Shown here: piece by piece, positions 23,838 to 37,354 of the stretch
Position numbering within the stretch: position 1 is the first letter of the stretch
Layout of the letters: the number at the start of each line of letters is the position of its first letter
Assembly (NCBI GenBank): GCA_905182995.1
Contig: CAJJDP010000159.1
Location: 204,258-268,257 of the forward strand
Direction: 5' to 3'
Length of the DNA stretch: 64,000 nt
Origin: Paramecium octaurelia
Taxonomy: Eukaryota > Ciliophora > Oligohymenophorea > Peniculida > Parameciidae
Program-made: the position numbers and the translations under genes
Notes under the pieces: generated by a model
The model's database searches: none
What the model saw: only the letters and a program-made list of their open reading frames with translations
What the model was told of the DNA's origin: nothing

Positions 23838-26800
23838 ATGTAACAACCTGTCCCCACAACTACAGGAGGTTCGCTCTAACCAATTTTATCGAATCAAAGA
23901 AGCCAATCTGCGAAACCTTCGTTGATGACTTTATAAAATCAAAGAACAGTTTAATCAGCAATGCAAAGAAGTCCTGGGCTTCCATCTGCCCAGAGAGTCC
24001 CTTCTGGCATAGGGAGCTTTGCCCAACCAACGAATAATAGTCAACGCATACAGAGTGGTTACACACGAATTCAAAGTGGCTAAACGAGGGTTGGTGGCAC
24101 ACGAATATAGAGTGCAGCAAAATCAACGAGAAGCATTGTGAAGGAAATGTTCCACATTGAACCCAAAGAAATAATATTTGAAGACATCAAGCCGGGAATC
24201 CTTTATGAGCAAATCTTGAATGTGTAGAATTTAGCCAAATATCCTGTCAGAATCAGAGTGTAACAACCCAAAAGTAATTATTGGTATTTAAGGAAGCTTC
24301 CAAATTCCGAGCTGATTACGACATGCAGCAAGGCATAGCGGCGGGATTAGGTCTGAAGGTTCTTGTTTTATTTAAGGAATCGGAACGAGACATTGCAGCA
24401 TTGAATCAACATCAGAAACCTCCTCCCTTTTATAAAGATGTAATTGTTATAGAATCTGATGAATTTAGAGCTGAAGTACATTTAGCTGCATATAGAGCAT
24501 GTTCCAAATTAAAATTTAGTGAATTCATCGATTTTGGATTTGTATAATAAGGTACAGAAAATACCAAGTCATTAATGATTTAAAATGTGGGTTTCGCAGA
24601 TGCCAAGGTCCAAGTAAAAAGCGATGTGTTAAATCTAAGGGCCTTGCCTAATCTCATAACAATCGCCCCTGGAGAATATCAATAGATAAGCATCATCTAC
24701 AAGGCTAATGAAATGGGCAACTTCAGATAGACCATGGATATCGTAAGTGAAAGTGGAACCCAAAAATTAGATATCGCTGCTTGTTCAGTCGATTACACCA
24801 GATTCCTCATGGATTCTAAAGGGTCCTAAGTGACGTCCTTGGATTTTGGAGAACTTTACATGGGCAAATCCAAAGTCATCAAATTGAAATACGTGAACAA
24901 TGCTCCCAAAGGCCATCAATTCAAAATCATAGCAAGAAGAGGCATCATAAATCCAAATGATGATATTGTAAACCTACAAACCCCCAATGAATTGGGAATA
25001 GAATAGAGTGAGAAACTATTAGTGATCTAACCATCCACAGGATATGTCTAAGCATATTCTAGTGTTGAGTTATCCTTAACTTGTATGATCCAAATAACTC
25101 CCAAGGAACAGCAATTAGCCAAGAAAATCTGTTTTGGAGTTGACGTAGAGAAGGAGTAAATGTGCAGAGAAATTAAATACTCAATTATTGTTCAATAGCC
25201 TGATGAAGATTTGATTGCTTACACTAATGTGAAGGCATTGCTTCCTTTAGTTAGAATATCGAAGTAAGCCTTGTAATTTGGAGATTGCGATGTCAATGAC
25301 AATAAAGACATTCTATTCACCATTTCTAATTTATAAACCTATCCTGTGGACATTTCATTTCAAAAGGTATCTTGTTTCTTTTTTAAACCTGAAATTGTTA
25401 CGATTAATGGTTTATCTTAAACTACTGTCCAAGTTAAGTTTACTCCAAAAAATGTTGGGAAATACTCTCAAAGTATAGACATGATACTCAATGATTACCT
25501 GACTATTCCAGTTAAAGTCAATGGAGAAGCTTTGAAGATAGCCAAGAAGAGACCTTAAACTAGAGGACCTGAGGCTAGAGCTGAGGATTTCTAAATAGAT
25601 CCCAAATTCATTGACACTAAAGAAATAGAATATGTTAAAAAGAGAAACAACGAACTTATTGAATAAAATCATCAGCCTGGCAATATTGTAGAAGGATATT
25701 TTGAAGATACATAAAAAAAGCCCAAACCTGCTACTTAGACAAACAATTTCCTATAGGACTCAAGGAATAATCGATTAGAAAAATAGAGATAATAAATAAT
25801 TTAATAGAGAGTTGAAACAATCACAAAGGCGTAAGAAAAGTAGAAAGATGAGGGATCAAAACCTCCCAAAGATTTTGAATTTGAATTGGGATTGCAAGTG
25901 GATAACATGGATAATGATATTGATATTCCGTATCATAAGGAGGGTCTTTATGTAGTCAAACCATTCCAACAGTATGAGCCTTTAAAAAGATAGGATGATG
26001 AATTGGTAGACTTCAAGCCAGATCCAAAATAACCAGTCAAGAGAATTCTATCGGGGAGACCATAATCTCATAAACAAGTGAGAGATGTGAATAGGGAATT
26101 GACAGCAGATGATTTGAAGAGAGTTCAAGCAGGACCCATAAAAATTGATTATGGTACAATTTACATTAACACTCCAATGTCAAGGACATTTTTTATACAT
26201 AACAATTTGAGATATGCCATCATAGCCAGACTTTGTATTGACAAAAAGGAAGAATTGAAAAAGACATTCCAAGAACCTTAAGTGATAGATAGTGGTGAAG
26301 AAGGATAATTTGAAATAATTGTTTAGGCTCAATCATTAGGGTAGTTGAAATAAACCTTGAGATACATCTTAAATGAGAGACACTCATTTGAAATCATGGT
26401 TGTGGCTAATGTAGAATCAGTGAAATTAGAGGTTTCTAAAACTACTATAAAAATGTAATTTAATGAAGATGGAGGAATGAGTGTGAATGACTCCATCAAA
26501 TTAAGTAATAATGGTGTTGGACCAGCTTAATTCAATTTCATTTAGACTGAAGGGTCAAAATTCACTCTTGATTGTTTGAGTGGCATTATTTAGGGACAAT
26601 CTAATTAAATAATTTAGATTACATATACTCCCAGTAAAATAATGAAGGATCCTCAAGATTCTGAGAGTGATGCAGTATTTAAAAATTAGAACCCCACAAG
26701 ACAAGATGAGGAGAAAATCATTTTAAAAGTTAAGGATGGTTCTGAGATCTAATTGAAATGCATTGGATTAGTTAGTGATGTTAAATGTGTTTGTAAAAGT

Positions 26801-29800
26801 ACTGTTGAATTCTCAGAGATTTGTGTTGCATAGGAAAAGTCTTTGCCGTTTTAGGTTAAAAATACTAGCAGAAACAATGCAATATTTAAGATTTTGACTG
26901 AGTATCTACCTATGGGTTGCACTGTGTCTCCATCTTCTGGTAAAATATTGCCTGATGAGAATAAGGAATTCACTGTTAAGATCAATTGTGACAAACCCAA
27001 TAATATTAATACATAAATATTGTTGATGCTCAGGTCTGGAAGAGTGATAAGAATACCCTTGACAGCACAATGTATAGTTCCTAATGTCGTCATTACTTAA
27101 CAACTATTTGATTTTGGAGATGTTACTACCTTAGGTAATTAGACTGCTCTACCCTTATCAATTGCCAACAAGAGCAATGTTGAAGTCAAACTAATTTTTG
27201 ATTTAAGGAATGAAGACATAAATCCAGAGGCCAATGAGGGAGTTGGATGTTTGATATTGAAACAATAATAGGAGTTTCTAAAGAACTATACAGAAGAAGA
27301 ATAGTAGGAAGAATCAGATGATGATCTCCTCTCATCTGCAAGAATGAAGAAGAAGATGATTTGTCAAAATAAGAAGTACATATTGAACATGACACCTCAA
27401 CAGACTGTGTAATTTCAATTGCATTTTTATCCTAAAGAATTAAAAAGATATTCCTTTTAATTACCTATTGAAATCTATAAGTTTGGAGTCATTGACTCTA
27501 TTAAAAGAATGGTCTAAGTGTATGGATGTTCTCCTAAATTCATTGTGGAACCAAAAACTGTAGATTTCCCAAGAAAAATCATTTTGTCTCCTCCTGAAAA
27601 GAACAAACCCAATATTTAGGAAATTTTATTGTCTAATCCTGAGTACAAAGGAATGTAATTTAAAATATAAATCGATGCTGATACTGGTAATATTCCATCA
27701 GTCTTTCAAGTGATTCCTCTTGCTGGAAGAGTTGATGCTGGCTAAACTCTAAGAGTTAAAGTAATGTTTAATCCAAGATACGAAGGAACCTATTAAAAGC
27801 AAGCTTAAATTTATCTTGAAGATAGCAAACCAGGACAACCATATTTGATTGTTCAACTTCATGGAATAGCAGCAAAACCTAGTATACAATTTGATAGAAG
27901 AGAGTTAATACTGTGTCCAGTTCCTTTGGGAATAGAATCCAAATTGTAGTTTAAGGTTTTTAATGATGGATTTGAGACATAGAAAGTATCAGTTAAACCA
28001 TTAGAAGGGTTTACAGTAGAGTTTCTAGATGGCCAAACTGTTGGGATTACAAAATAATATTTGGACATGATGATTAAATACACAGCTTAGAATCCGATTT
28101 CGATTTCACAAACTCTAGAAATCATTGATGAAACCCAGCATAGTTACAGTATCAGTGTTTCAGCAACTAGTGATAATTGTTCATTTACTACGTGGATGTA
28201 TGACAATCAATCAGAAATCAGTCTCATTAAGGGAGTGCCACATTTAACGGAGATTAATTAGACTGATGAATCTGAGGACAGCAAGGAGTCTATTCATAGA
28301 AAATTAACATCGACTCAATAGATATCAGAGAAGGCAATTGAAAGTAAATGTGAACATATGTAGAGATGGTACAATTAATTTGTAGGTTAATTGGATTTAT
28401 TTCCATCCTCCATTGTCTTAATGTAAGGTCATCACATTTTTGAGCTCATTTCATTTCTGACTGGTAAAACGTAGTTTCCCTTTCGAGCTCAATTATAAGG
28501 CATTAAACAGAAATCTTAGATTTCCCAATTGCTTTATTAACAATACAAAGAGTTGTTGCTTCAATTGAAAGTAGATGGAGCATTGTTAAATCAAATTCGT
28601 CCTTGTTACTTACTTAGTTACGATGATTACTAGTTGTATTTAAAGACAATTGAAATGAAATTCACTCATCCAGACTTTCAAAAATATTCCTAATAACAAT
28701 TTGATCAAGTTTCCAAATCATCTTATTTGATACTTTTTACGCAAATCCTTCGTATTTATTATTTACCGAGAGTCACTTTGAAGGCGATGAGATAAATAAA
28801 TGGAAGCATCAATGAGTATCCTTAATCAAATGTTTACTCCACTCAAGAAATGCTTATTTTAAGATGGATTGAACTTTAAGCCACATAATATTGGAGAGAA
28901 TCAAAGAGTGTGAGGATAGTCAATTTTGGAATGCTAAAAGATGCTCACATCCTAACAGCAATGTTATTGAGTTACTTAGGTCCAGGGGGATTGAAGTACT
29001 TTTAGCCTTTGGGTTAAATAACCAAACAGGAATAAGATTGCAGTCGCAACATGTCTATTTTCTTAAAAGGCCTGCAAGATATAGGTATTGAGTCTCATTT
29101 AGTGCTCAATGATTGTGTCAATATGAGCAATCCGGAGACTCTATTGATGCTTATGCTATTATACACCTAAGTGCCTAATTTCATGCCCAAAAGGGAACCT
29201 TTAGTGTTTAAGTGTGTTCTCGGATCCATTGTAATGAAGACAATCACATTAACAAATACCACAAGAGATCCCATTGTGTATTTTGTGAAATTGGAAGGAT
29301 CCTCAGATTTTTCCATTGAAGAAGACCAAGTCAAGATAGAACCAGGAGGCAAATATAATTACAATATTAAGTTCACTTCGAGGATCAGTGATGAGTAAAC
29401 AGCTTTGATTACTTTTTGTAATAAGAAAGGAAATAAGAACATAGCTGCTGCAATCGTATATGAATTAAAAGGAGTCATTTCAGAAAGAATGAGTTAGAAG
29501 ATATGGACTGTTAGTTCAGTTATGTATGAAATGAAAGAATTTAGTATTACTGTCTAAAACACTTTTACAAATGCAGAATTTGGTCATTTTACTATTTAAA
29601 TAGTCCCAATTAAAGTACCATTAGTTATAGAGACTCCTAAGAAAAAGAAGAAGGCTATGTCAATGGCTGAAAAGAAAAAGGAAGCCGACAATGAATTGAA
29701 AGAAAAACAAAGATTAGAAAGATTAACGTCAGTGGAATTCCCTCCCGCCTTCTTTTGTAAATAGGAGAGTATCAGATTGAAAAGAGGAGCTCAGTATAAT

Positions 29801-32755
29801 TTGCCAATGCAATTTTTACCCACTTAATTGCATTAATAAAAATGCATGGTTGTGTTTTAGGATCTCCAAGTAGGTGAATTCCAATATGAAATCCATGGTA
29901 ATGTCGAGCCTCCTGAAGTTCTCTATGATCTTAAACCTGATCTTTAAGTTTACATAGATCAACTAGCCTCCTTCTATCATCATGTCCCCTTTTTCAATCC
30001 ATAATTAAAGGCAGCATTGAAATAAGTAGATCAGCTCACAATTGAGAAGAAGAAGATAATAAACCGTCAAAATTCCAACTCAGTCACATTGTAAACTAAA
30101 CCTAACTTACCGATGGAAGATGTGATGTTTTCTGTTTAGTTGGAGGAACCACAATCTTATATTAGTTGTGACAAAGTATTTCAATTGGTCAACTATCAAT
30201 AATTGTTGCTTAATCACACTAAAAATTCTGATGATGAGGAAGATCCTTAGCAACAACTTCAGAAATCTGACGACAAACAAAATTTAATCCATTTCTTCAT
30301 GAATTTCAAAACCGCTGTCAAAGACTATCTGAGCCATTTTATGTTGGTCAATGAAACAAAGACTGATGTAAGAAGATTCAGAATTTAAATAACCTCACTT
30401 CCCAAGCCGATCACTGTCATATTAGAGATGACAATTCCTGCAAGGGAAGTAGTAACATAAGAAATTCCGATTGTCAACAATACTGATCGAGACTTCAATC
30501 TAAAAATCAATTTGGTTGGAGATGATCGGTTCTCAATATTAGGGGATGGTTAAAGCAAGAGAAGGAAACAAGAGAAAGCTGCAGATCACAAAGACACAAA
30601 AGAAAATACCCAAAAGAATAACAAGGATCAGGATTCCCATCAATAGAATGTCTAAAAAGAACAATTGATAAAGAAGAAACTCAATAATTAACCAACAAAT
30701 GGTGCAGTAGTTGTGTAATTTGCTCCTGAATGGATCTGTGAGGTGAAAGCCAAACTATCTATTATCAATCCTCTAACCAATGACTTCTATGAGTATTAAC
30801 TAATTGGAAAAGGAGAAGAACCCTTATCAGAAGGACATTTCACAATAAAAGCAGTGGCAAGATAACCAATCACCCAAATCATCCCAGTGGCTAATAACAC
30901 AAACGAGGAACTCAGATATTCTGTGGAAACAGATGTCCTAAATGCTGCAGGTGAATAGGAGATTACCATTTAACCATAAACAACCTATGAATATAAATTA
31001 AACATCAATCCATTAATTAGTGGTCAATTCACTGGATCTATTACCTTTACTGGAAATGGTCATTATAGATGGTGGACCATTATGCTAGATACTGCGAATC
31101 CCAAGCCATTAGGCACAGTCGATCTAGTGTCTCCGATTAGAAAGGCCATTGCATTTGATATCGAGATTGCCAATCCTTTGCCAGAAAATGTTACATATGA
31201 AGTCCAAATTATAGGTGAAGCCTTGTCTGGTGACCCTTGGTTTTCAGTCTTGCCAGGAGGAACATCAACATATTAGTTAATATTCTAACCAGTATAGGAG
31301 GGAAGATGGAAAGGGAGTATTTCATTTTGCCATCCAAAAATGGGAGAAATTTGGTATACATTGAATCTCATTGGAGAGGATCGAGGAGGTATCAAGGTTC
31401 CCTAATTTAAAACTGAATTAGGGAAATTAGATAAATGCGAGATGTTACTTGAGAATCCAACTTGCAATACAATCGTAGCAGAGATAGAAAATAGCAATCC
31501 TACGAATTTCTCATTAGAATTTGAGGGAGGCCAATAATTAGTATTGGAACCTTACACTTTAAAACCTGTCTACGTTGTATTTGTCCCTTCAGCCCTTACT
31601 GCTCACTCAGGAGAAATTTAAATTAAGACTAAGGAAATTGGCAAGTGGATCTTTTTATGTTTCGGAACTGGTGAATCCCCAACTCCTTTCTAAGAAACCA
31701 CTGTAGTATGTAAGGCAGGACAATCTGTCACTTAATAAATTGAATTCAAAAATCCTTTGAAAGACTCTTTGACTGTCCAATTGGAGATGCAACAATAAAA
31801 TGAAGGAGTGTTTACTTTATTGATGAAACGATAAAGAATTACAATCGCTCCTTAATCCAGTTTACTAATACCATATTAATTCAGTGCTGTGGATATCAAA
31901 TCCTATAAATGCAATCTTGTGCTTGTTATGAACCATCAAGTCAAGTGGACTTATCCTCTATTAGGTTTGATTGAGAATGAAGAGATGAATAATGTTCATT
32001 TCATATAAACAAAATGTAGGATACCTTTAGTTACTAAATTGAATGTAGTTTTGGATGGATTAAAAAGCAATGAGAAGGTAATGTATAAAATAACCGATAT
32101 GGAAATTCTAAAGAAACATCTAAAGATTAATTTGCCTGATCATCACATTAAAGATGTCACACAGCCTCTCAGTTTTGACATCAGATTTATTCCGTACAAG
32201 CCTTTCAAATTGCAAACTGAATTACAAGTCAAAGTAGAATCTGGTGGATTATGGAGGTATTTCTTACTATTTAATTTGTAGATTTAAATTATAAGTTAAT
32301 GCTCTAGAACCACAAATCGACGACGTTATTGTAATCACCTCTGAAATCAATCAACTAACAAAGGTGAGTTTTAGGTTGACCAACAGAATTGAAGAAATTG
32401 CTAATTTTAAGGCCTACTTTACACCTGATTCTAATTCTGAATTCACCGTTGAACCTACAACTGGTCTACTAGAGCCACATGGTAAAAAAGGAACTGAATT
32501 CAAATTGGGCTTTAAGCCTAAAGAATACGGAATTCGTAAAGAAGCCAAATTGATCATTGAAACAGAATCTATGTACTGGTAAGAATTTTTATAACCTTAA
32601 GGTCTTACATACTCAAAGGCCATTTACCAAAATACATCCCACCAACCAACGTTAAGGGTCATGGAATAAATAATGAGTTGGCCAAGATTCCTGCTCATAA
32701 TCATGACAAGAACTTTTTAATAGAAAATATGAAGAAACCAAACAAAAATAAATGA
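23838..32755 (+). CDS. CFAP47: CFAP47-like giant ciliary protein
   Basis: CFAP47 is an axonemal (central apparatus) protein needed for flagellar movement in mammals. ATG at 23838, TGA at 32753-32755, with introns of 23 nt near 24,272, 25 nt near 32,256 and 23 nt near 32,580, give 2,948 residues, exactly in frame. The N-terminus has an Arg-Ile-Gln-Ser repeat zone. The bulk is a long series of ASH/MSP (Ig-like) beta domains such as 'ILNVQNLAKYPVRIRV' and 'VKNTSRNNAIFKI'. Around 28,840-29,165 lies a calponin-homology-like helical domain beginning 'EMLILRWIELQ'. Charged Lys/Glu linkers separate later domains. The C-terminus ends 'GHLPKYIPPTNVKGHG', as expected for CFAP47. HYDIN is the main alternative, but the size and single CH domain favour CFAP47. 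Confidence 0.85.
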
Positions 32756-33771
32756 AAATTATTATATTATATTTAACTTTAGTTTTAGTAGCATATTTAA
32801 AATAAAGGGTAAGTGAGGACACGATCATCTATGATTCACCTAGATTTCTTTAGTTATTCTATATCTTTCTTTGATTCTTTTAATCTTAACTTTTTACTCC
32901 TGAATTAGTTGTTTTCAATTAAATGATCTTAAATCAAAATCTTAATTTCTGATAGAATAAATAATTCAAAAATATTGAGACTATTATAATTTTTTTGAAT
33001 ACTCTATTCTAAAAGATTATCTAAATTAATACAATTTTGACAAAATATTTATTTAAGAAATTTCATTAAATTCTTTATAAATTTAACCATTCATTCAATA
33101 TTTCTGAGTAAAAGAAAAACAATAACATCATAAATTATATATAAAAATAACAAAATTTGGTTATGTGTGTATTAATATTTACCATGTTGAATTGAAAAGG
33201 GTAATCAAAAATTAACAGTTCAGATAGCATTAATAAAAATTTGATTCTCATATAATCTGAGGGTGTAAAATCAAAAGATATATTCACTAAATGTTTATTT
33301 AACATAATTAAATAACAATCTTAAATCATCTACATCTCTAAAATTAGCTCTACCAAATTAGGAAATAAGGAAACCTAGGCATTAAAAGTGACCAATGAAG
33401 AAGGTAAATCAAGTTTTAGATTTCTATTGATACATTAATTAAAAAAGGCAATCATTAAGTTTTTACATACCATCTTTATTATATCAATTTTAGGCAATAT
33501 GAGTTTTTTAATATTAATTTATTTGATGCTCTCAGATTTTTTCTAATCTATATGCAAATTTCTTCTGCTTTAAGTGCATTTTAAGTTTTACACTGTTATG
33601 ATCAGTTTTTGAATATATAAGTTTTTTATTAAGGATATTAATTGATTTCTTGGATGTTCTATGTAAATAATTGTTTTATTTTGATGATGAAATTATGGAA
33701 ATAAAGAAATTAATAAAAGTTATTCTTATTTTTAAAATTAATAGGGATTTAGAATAATTGCAAATTATTTT
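32756..33771. other. Gene-poor stretch with one ambiguous reading frame
   Basis: About 1 kb between two plus-strand genes. Much is plain AT-rich sequence. From about 33,218 to TGA at 33610-33612 the plus strand holds roughly 130 codons without TGA, part of it purine-rich and Lys/Glu-containing like true coding sequence. The opposite strand is also open there for about 200 codons. Without homology neither can be called a gene. It may be a gene relic. Confidence 0.35.
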
Positions 33772-34797
33772 ATGACTAACGAGAATTATAAATAAAACTT
33801 GAGTGATTTCATTACAAATGATTTGGAAAAGGCATTTGCAATTATAATTTTGATGATGAATACAGTTATGATTTTATGGCAAGCGTCAAATTTTCACAAA
33901 CTAATTAGATTCTATATCAAAATCATGGATCCAACCCTTTTAAAAATAAATACTCTATTGTTCATTCTATGCTTAAGTATTAATAGATTTGATTTAAGTA
34001 AGGATTCAAGCCTATTCTTACGCAGTATTAGGATGTTTCCTAAAGGAACCTGGATAATAGTTATTTTAGCCCTCTGTATTCAGAACATTACAATCTTCAA
34101 GCTTCATCTTTTATGATCTTGTTTTGGGAGTCATAGGAGCAAAATGGTAAGAGAATTGATTTATTTAAGGATTTCAATAATGCAAAAGTTCTTCCAATAT
34201 TTTAAAAGTATTTCTAATATTGAAATGATTATCAATGTATTCCTATTTAGTTTTTGGTTTGCATGCCAAATATTTTTGTTTGTGGCAGAATCATATCACT
34301 ACTCAACATGGGATTCAGAAATAGACAGAATGTATAATAAATATGATGGTTAGTTATTCAATTCTTTATTTCGTATACTCAGTTTTAACTTTAATAATAT
34401 TTGTTTTAGGCTGTGTATTGTTCAAGAATCACATTAGATAAATCAATACCATAAGCTAGAAATACAAAAAATACGTATAGTAAATCATAATAAATTTAGC
34501 TTATTTACTCAATTGTTTTGCTAATATTGGGACAAGCAGTGAGACTAGTATTCTTTTAGCTTAGAATTTGGTGTACGAGCTTTTTAATAGAATTTAAGTA
34601 TGGGTTTGACAGTGAAAATACAAGTGACACTCTATTATGGTATGGATTTATTGTTTATGACAAGGTCATTCATATCGTTTGGATTATATTTGCTGAGCGA
34701 TTACATACCTACATCAATACTGATGTTGATATTTTATCCGAATAAAGAGAGATTAAAATAGAGCTTGGTAGTGGAGTCTGCTGTGGAAATAGAATGA
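33772..34797 (+). CDS. Polytopic membrane protein, about seven helices
   Basis: ATG at 33772; five introns (28 nt near 33,996, 23 nt near 34,147, 22 nt near 34,331, 25 nt near 34,480, 25 nt near 34,769) give 300 residues, exactly in frame, ending TGA 34795-34797. The last intron is needed to reach the stop. Hydrophobic helices are spread along the whole chain, with short charged loops and a C-terminal 'SEQREIKIELE' tail. The layout resembles seven-helix receptor-like families such as TOM1/THH1, but I see no diagnostic motif. The stop is 36 bp from the convergent TMEM208 stop. Confidence 0.78.
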
Positions 34798-34833
34798 TAG
34801 GTATTTAACAATTATTTTTATATTTTTTAATAT

Positions 34834-35305
34834 TCATTTAACATATTTTACTTTAGGTTTATTATCTTTTTTCTTTTTGTCTTTTTTATCATCTTCGGCA
34901 TATTAAGGCTTCTATAACCAACCCCAAATGATTAGGGAACCTTTGTACAACAATATTAATGGGATAATCCAATAGCCATACCAGAAAAAGTCAAACAATA
35001 TGCTACCAAGCTAATTTAGATCTAAAATATACTTGAATGGCTCCATTTAATGCTAAAACATCCAAATAAATGGAATAGGAATCTGCGTTCAACCCCAATT
35101 CTAATGACTTGCTAATCTAATTATAGCAAAAGTATTGTATTAATGTGATTATTGAAATTACTATGCCACCCCATATTGTCAAAGCATAACCATAATATAA
35201 ATTGGCAAGCAGAAACAATATGCAAATAGCAGTCGTAGGGTAAAAGTAATAACCAATGACTTTTTATTTAAATTAAGCTATTTTTTTTTCGCTTTGGTTT
35301 CCCAT
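34834..35305 (-). CDS. TMEM208: TMEM208, ER targeting factor (SND2 family)
   Basis: TMEM208/Snd2 is an ER membrane protein of the SRP-independent SND targeting route. Minus strand: start at 35303-35305, one 22-nt intron near 35,000, TGA at 34834-34836; 149 residues, exactly in frame. The sequence has a short basic N-terminus, two hydrophobic hairpins (about residues 24-45 and 47-65), then the conserved 'LGLNADSYSIYLDVL', two further membrane segments with 'FDFFWYGYWIIP', 'IIWGWLQKP' and a Lys-rich cytosolic tail. The length matches animal and yeast members (about 170). Confidence 0.88.
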
Positions 35306-35316
35306 TAATAAAATTA
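35306..35316. promoter_or_regulatory. 11-bp spacer between divergent start codons
   Basis: Only 11 bp separate the first base of the TMEM208 start codon (minus strand) from the PDI-like start codon (plus strand). No room exists for separate 5' leaders or promoters, so the genes must share control elements that overlap coding sequence, or be transcribed from inside each other. Confidence 0.7.
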
Positions 35317-36690
35317 ATGCATTACGTGTATTTTATTCTTTTAGTTGTTCTAGCTTCTTGCAAAATGACCAACATTACAAATTTAGAGAAATGGGTCCAA
35401 AAATAAAACTACACTTTGATCTTTTTTACTCGTGATGATTGTAATCATTGCCAAAGATTGGAAGAAGAATTAGAAAAAGCATCTGAAATGATCAATGTTG
35501 GTACTCCTGGAAGTATTGGATTTCCAGTAGCTAGAATCAAGAATTACGACCTGAATAGATATCCTGTTCTAAGACTATACGTTAAAGGACTTTACACAGA
35601 ACATTCAGGTGAATGGGAATAGAAAAAATTAGAAGCATGGACAGATATAAGAGCATTATCATATATATCAGATTCTGATTCAGAACCAACAATAAGATGG
35701 ATCCATGAGTCCCATAATATTAGTGTTTTAGTTTTCAATGACTAATTCAAGTAGGAATTGAAATGGCTCAAAACTCTCAAGCATCACGTCCATTTCACTT
35801 ATACTACCCTACCAAATGCTCGATCATTACTCAATGTCGGAGAAGAAACAACACTTGTAATGTTTACAGAAAAAGGTCTGAATAGATATGACTATGATGG
35901 TGAAATTACTTATGAAAAAGTCTTTAAATTTGTTGAGGATCACGAAGAAAAATATTATTAAGAATTTACACAAGAGGCAATTGAAACTGCTTTTTATGAA
36001 CCAAAAAAGCCAGTCTTATTCATTTTTGATGAAAAAGATTATAGAGACTTAGCCAAAACACATTAAAAAGAGTAATAATAATAATATTAATTCTAGAATT
36101 AATACAATATTAGTCAAGTAGGACTAAGTGACAGATCGACTATTGAATTACTTAGGAGTTAAAGGTATTTAACGTCCTTTAGCTGTTATTTATGATTAAA
36201 ATCATTCTTAAAAGAAATATAGAACATAATTTTCTGAATTAAGTGAACTTAGAAAGTTTGTGAATAATTTTCTTAATAAAAAATTGGAACCTTATTATAA
36301 GAGTTAAACACCTGTTAAAAACGAAAATTGGGAGAAATAAATATTAACAATTGTTGGAGAGGACTTACCTAAACATGATAATATTTTTATCTATTTTTAT
36401 TCAAGTTGGTGTAAAGTCTGCCAATAATTTACTCCTATTTTTGAGCAACTATTTTAAAAATATAGAGGATAAAAAGCTTTTGGCATGTTTGATGCCAGTG
36501 AAAACGAAGTAAATTATCAATTTATTTGTTTGTTTAGGTTAAAGATTAATTCATTAAAGAAGTTCCAATGATTAGATGGTATAATTCTTAAACAAGACAA
36601 GTTGTTACATTTGAAGGTCCATTAACATTAGAAGCAATTAGCGAATTTATAGATAAATAAGGAAAAAAGTAAGTTTCTGATGATTTATGA
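35317..36690 (+). CDS. PDI-like thioredoxin-fold protein of the secretory pathway
   Basis: ATG at 35317 begins a signal peptide (residues 1-16, 'VYFILLVVLAS'). Two introns (22 nt near 36,110 starting GTCAAG, 29 nt at 36,510) give 440 residues, exactly in frame. An N-terminal thioredoxin fold carries Cys42-Asn-His-Cys45 after 'LIFFTRDD'. A middle thioredoxin-like segment lacks cysteines. The C-terminal domain has 'IYFYSSWCKVCQQF', with active-site Cys-Lys-Val-Cys, followed by the cis-proline loop 'VPMIRWY'. The C-terminus is Ser-Asp-Asp-Leu, a possible ER-retention variant. The layout is PDI-like (a-b-b'-a' reduced) but CNHC and CKVC differ from the usual CGHC, so redox properties may differ. 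Confidence 0.85.
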
Positions 36691-37354
36691 TGTGTAAAAT
36701 ATCTATTGTATTATAATTCCCTCTTAATATAGTAGGTTCATAGAGTACATAATAAAAATACCATTCATTCAATATTAATTTTATTTTTCTCTTTGACATC
36801 CCAAAAGCCTAATGAATTCTGATATAATTTACTATATAAATGAATTCATAATATAGGATTATAGTTATTCCCATGATTCATTTTGAATATCTATATCAGA
36901 ATTAAGAATTATTTATTTCATATTATTCTTCCTACAAATTCAAACAAAAAATCAAAGAAAATATAAAGCAATATTACGACTCACTTTTACAAATGAATAT
37001 CAGTAACTTTAATTCCTTATGAAATTTAACAGGATTGAAAGGTCTTGCTAAAGATTAAGAGTAAAATGGAATCATTGATTTCCAGCAAATTTAGCGGCAT
37101 TTAAATTGAAATTTATTAATGATTGATTTTCAGAGGATTGTCTTTAAAATTCTTTTTCAAAAAATTTAATTCGTTTTGCACATTAAGTTAATATATTAGA
37201 TTGATTAAGGCAATTACATATGAGAGGTTCAAGGAAATCCATTGTGGAAGTGAAAAAACATGAATAAAACAATTTATAATTAATCATACTTTTTTCTTTT
37301 ATTACAGGAATCTAAATACAGAAAAACCTAGATTTTCGCTTTGACTACGTATTC
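36691..37354. other. Intergenic AT-rich stretch
   Basis: About 660 bp with no convincing gene. A short plus-strand frame opens at ATG 37220 with a basic, protein-like start, but it becomes hydrophobic and overlaps the minus-strand gene that follows. Treated as non-coding. Confidence 0.45.

Noticed and set aside
33218-33612. A plus-strand gene with a start before 33,218
   Set aside because: Both strands are open here and no start, intron and stop set is compelling; it is kept only as a note on the intergenic stretch.
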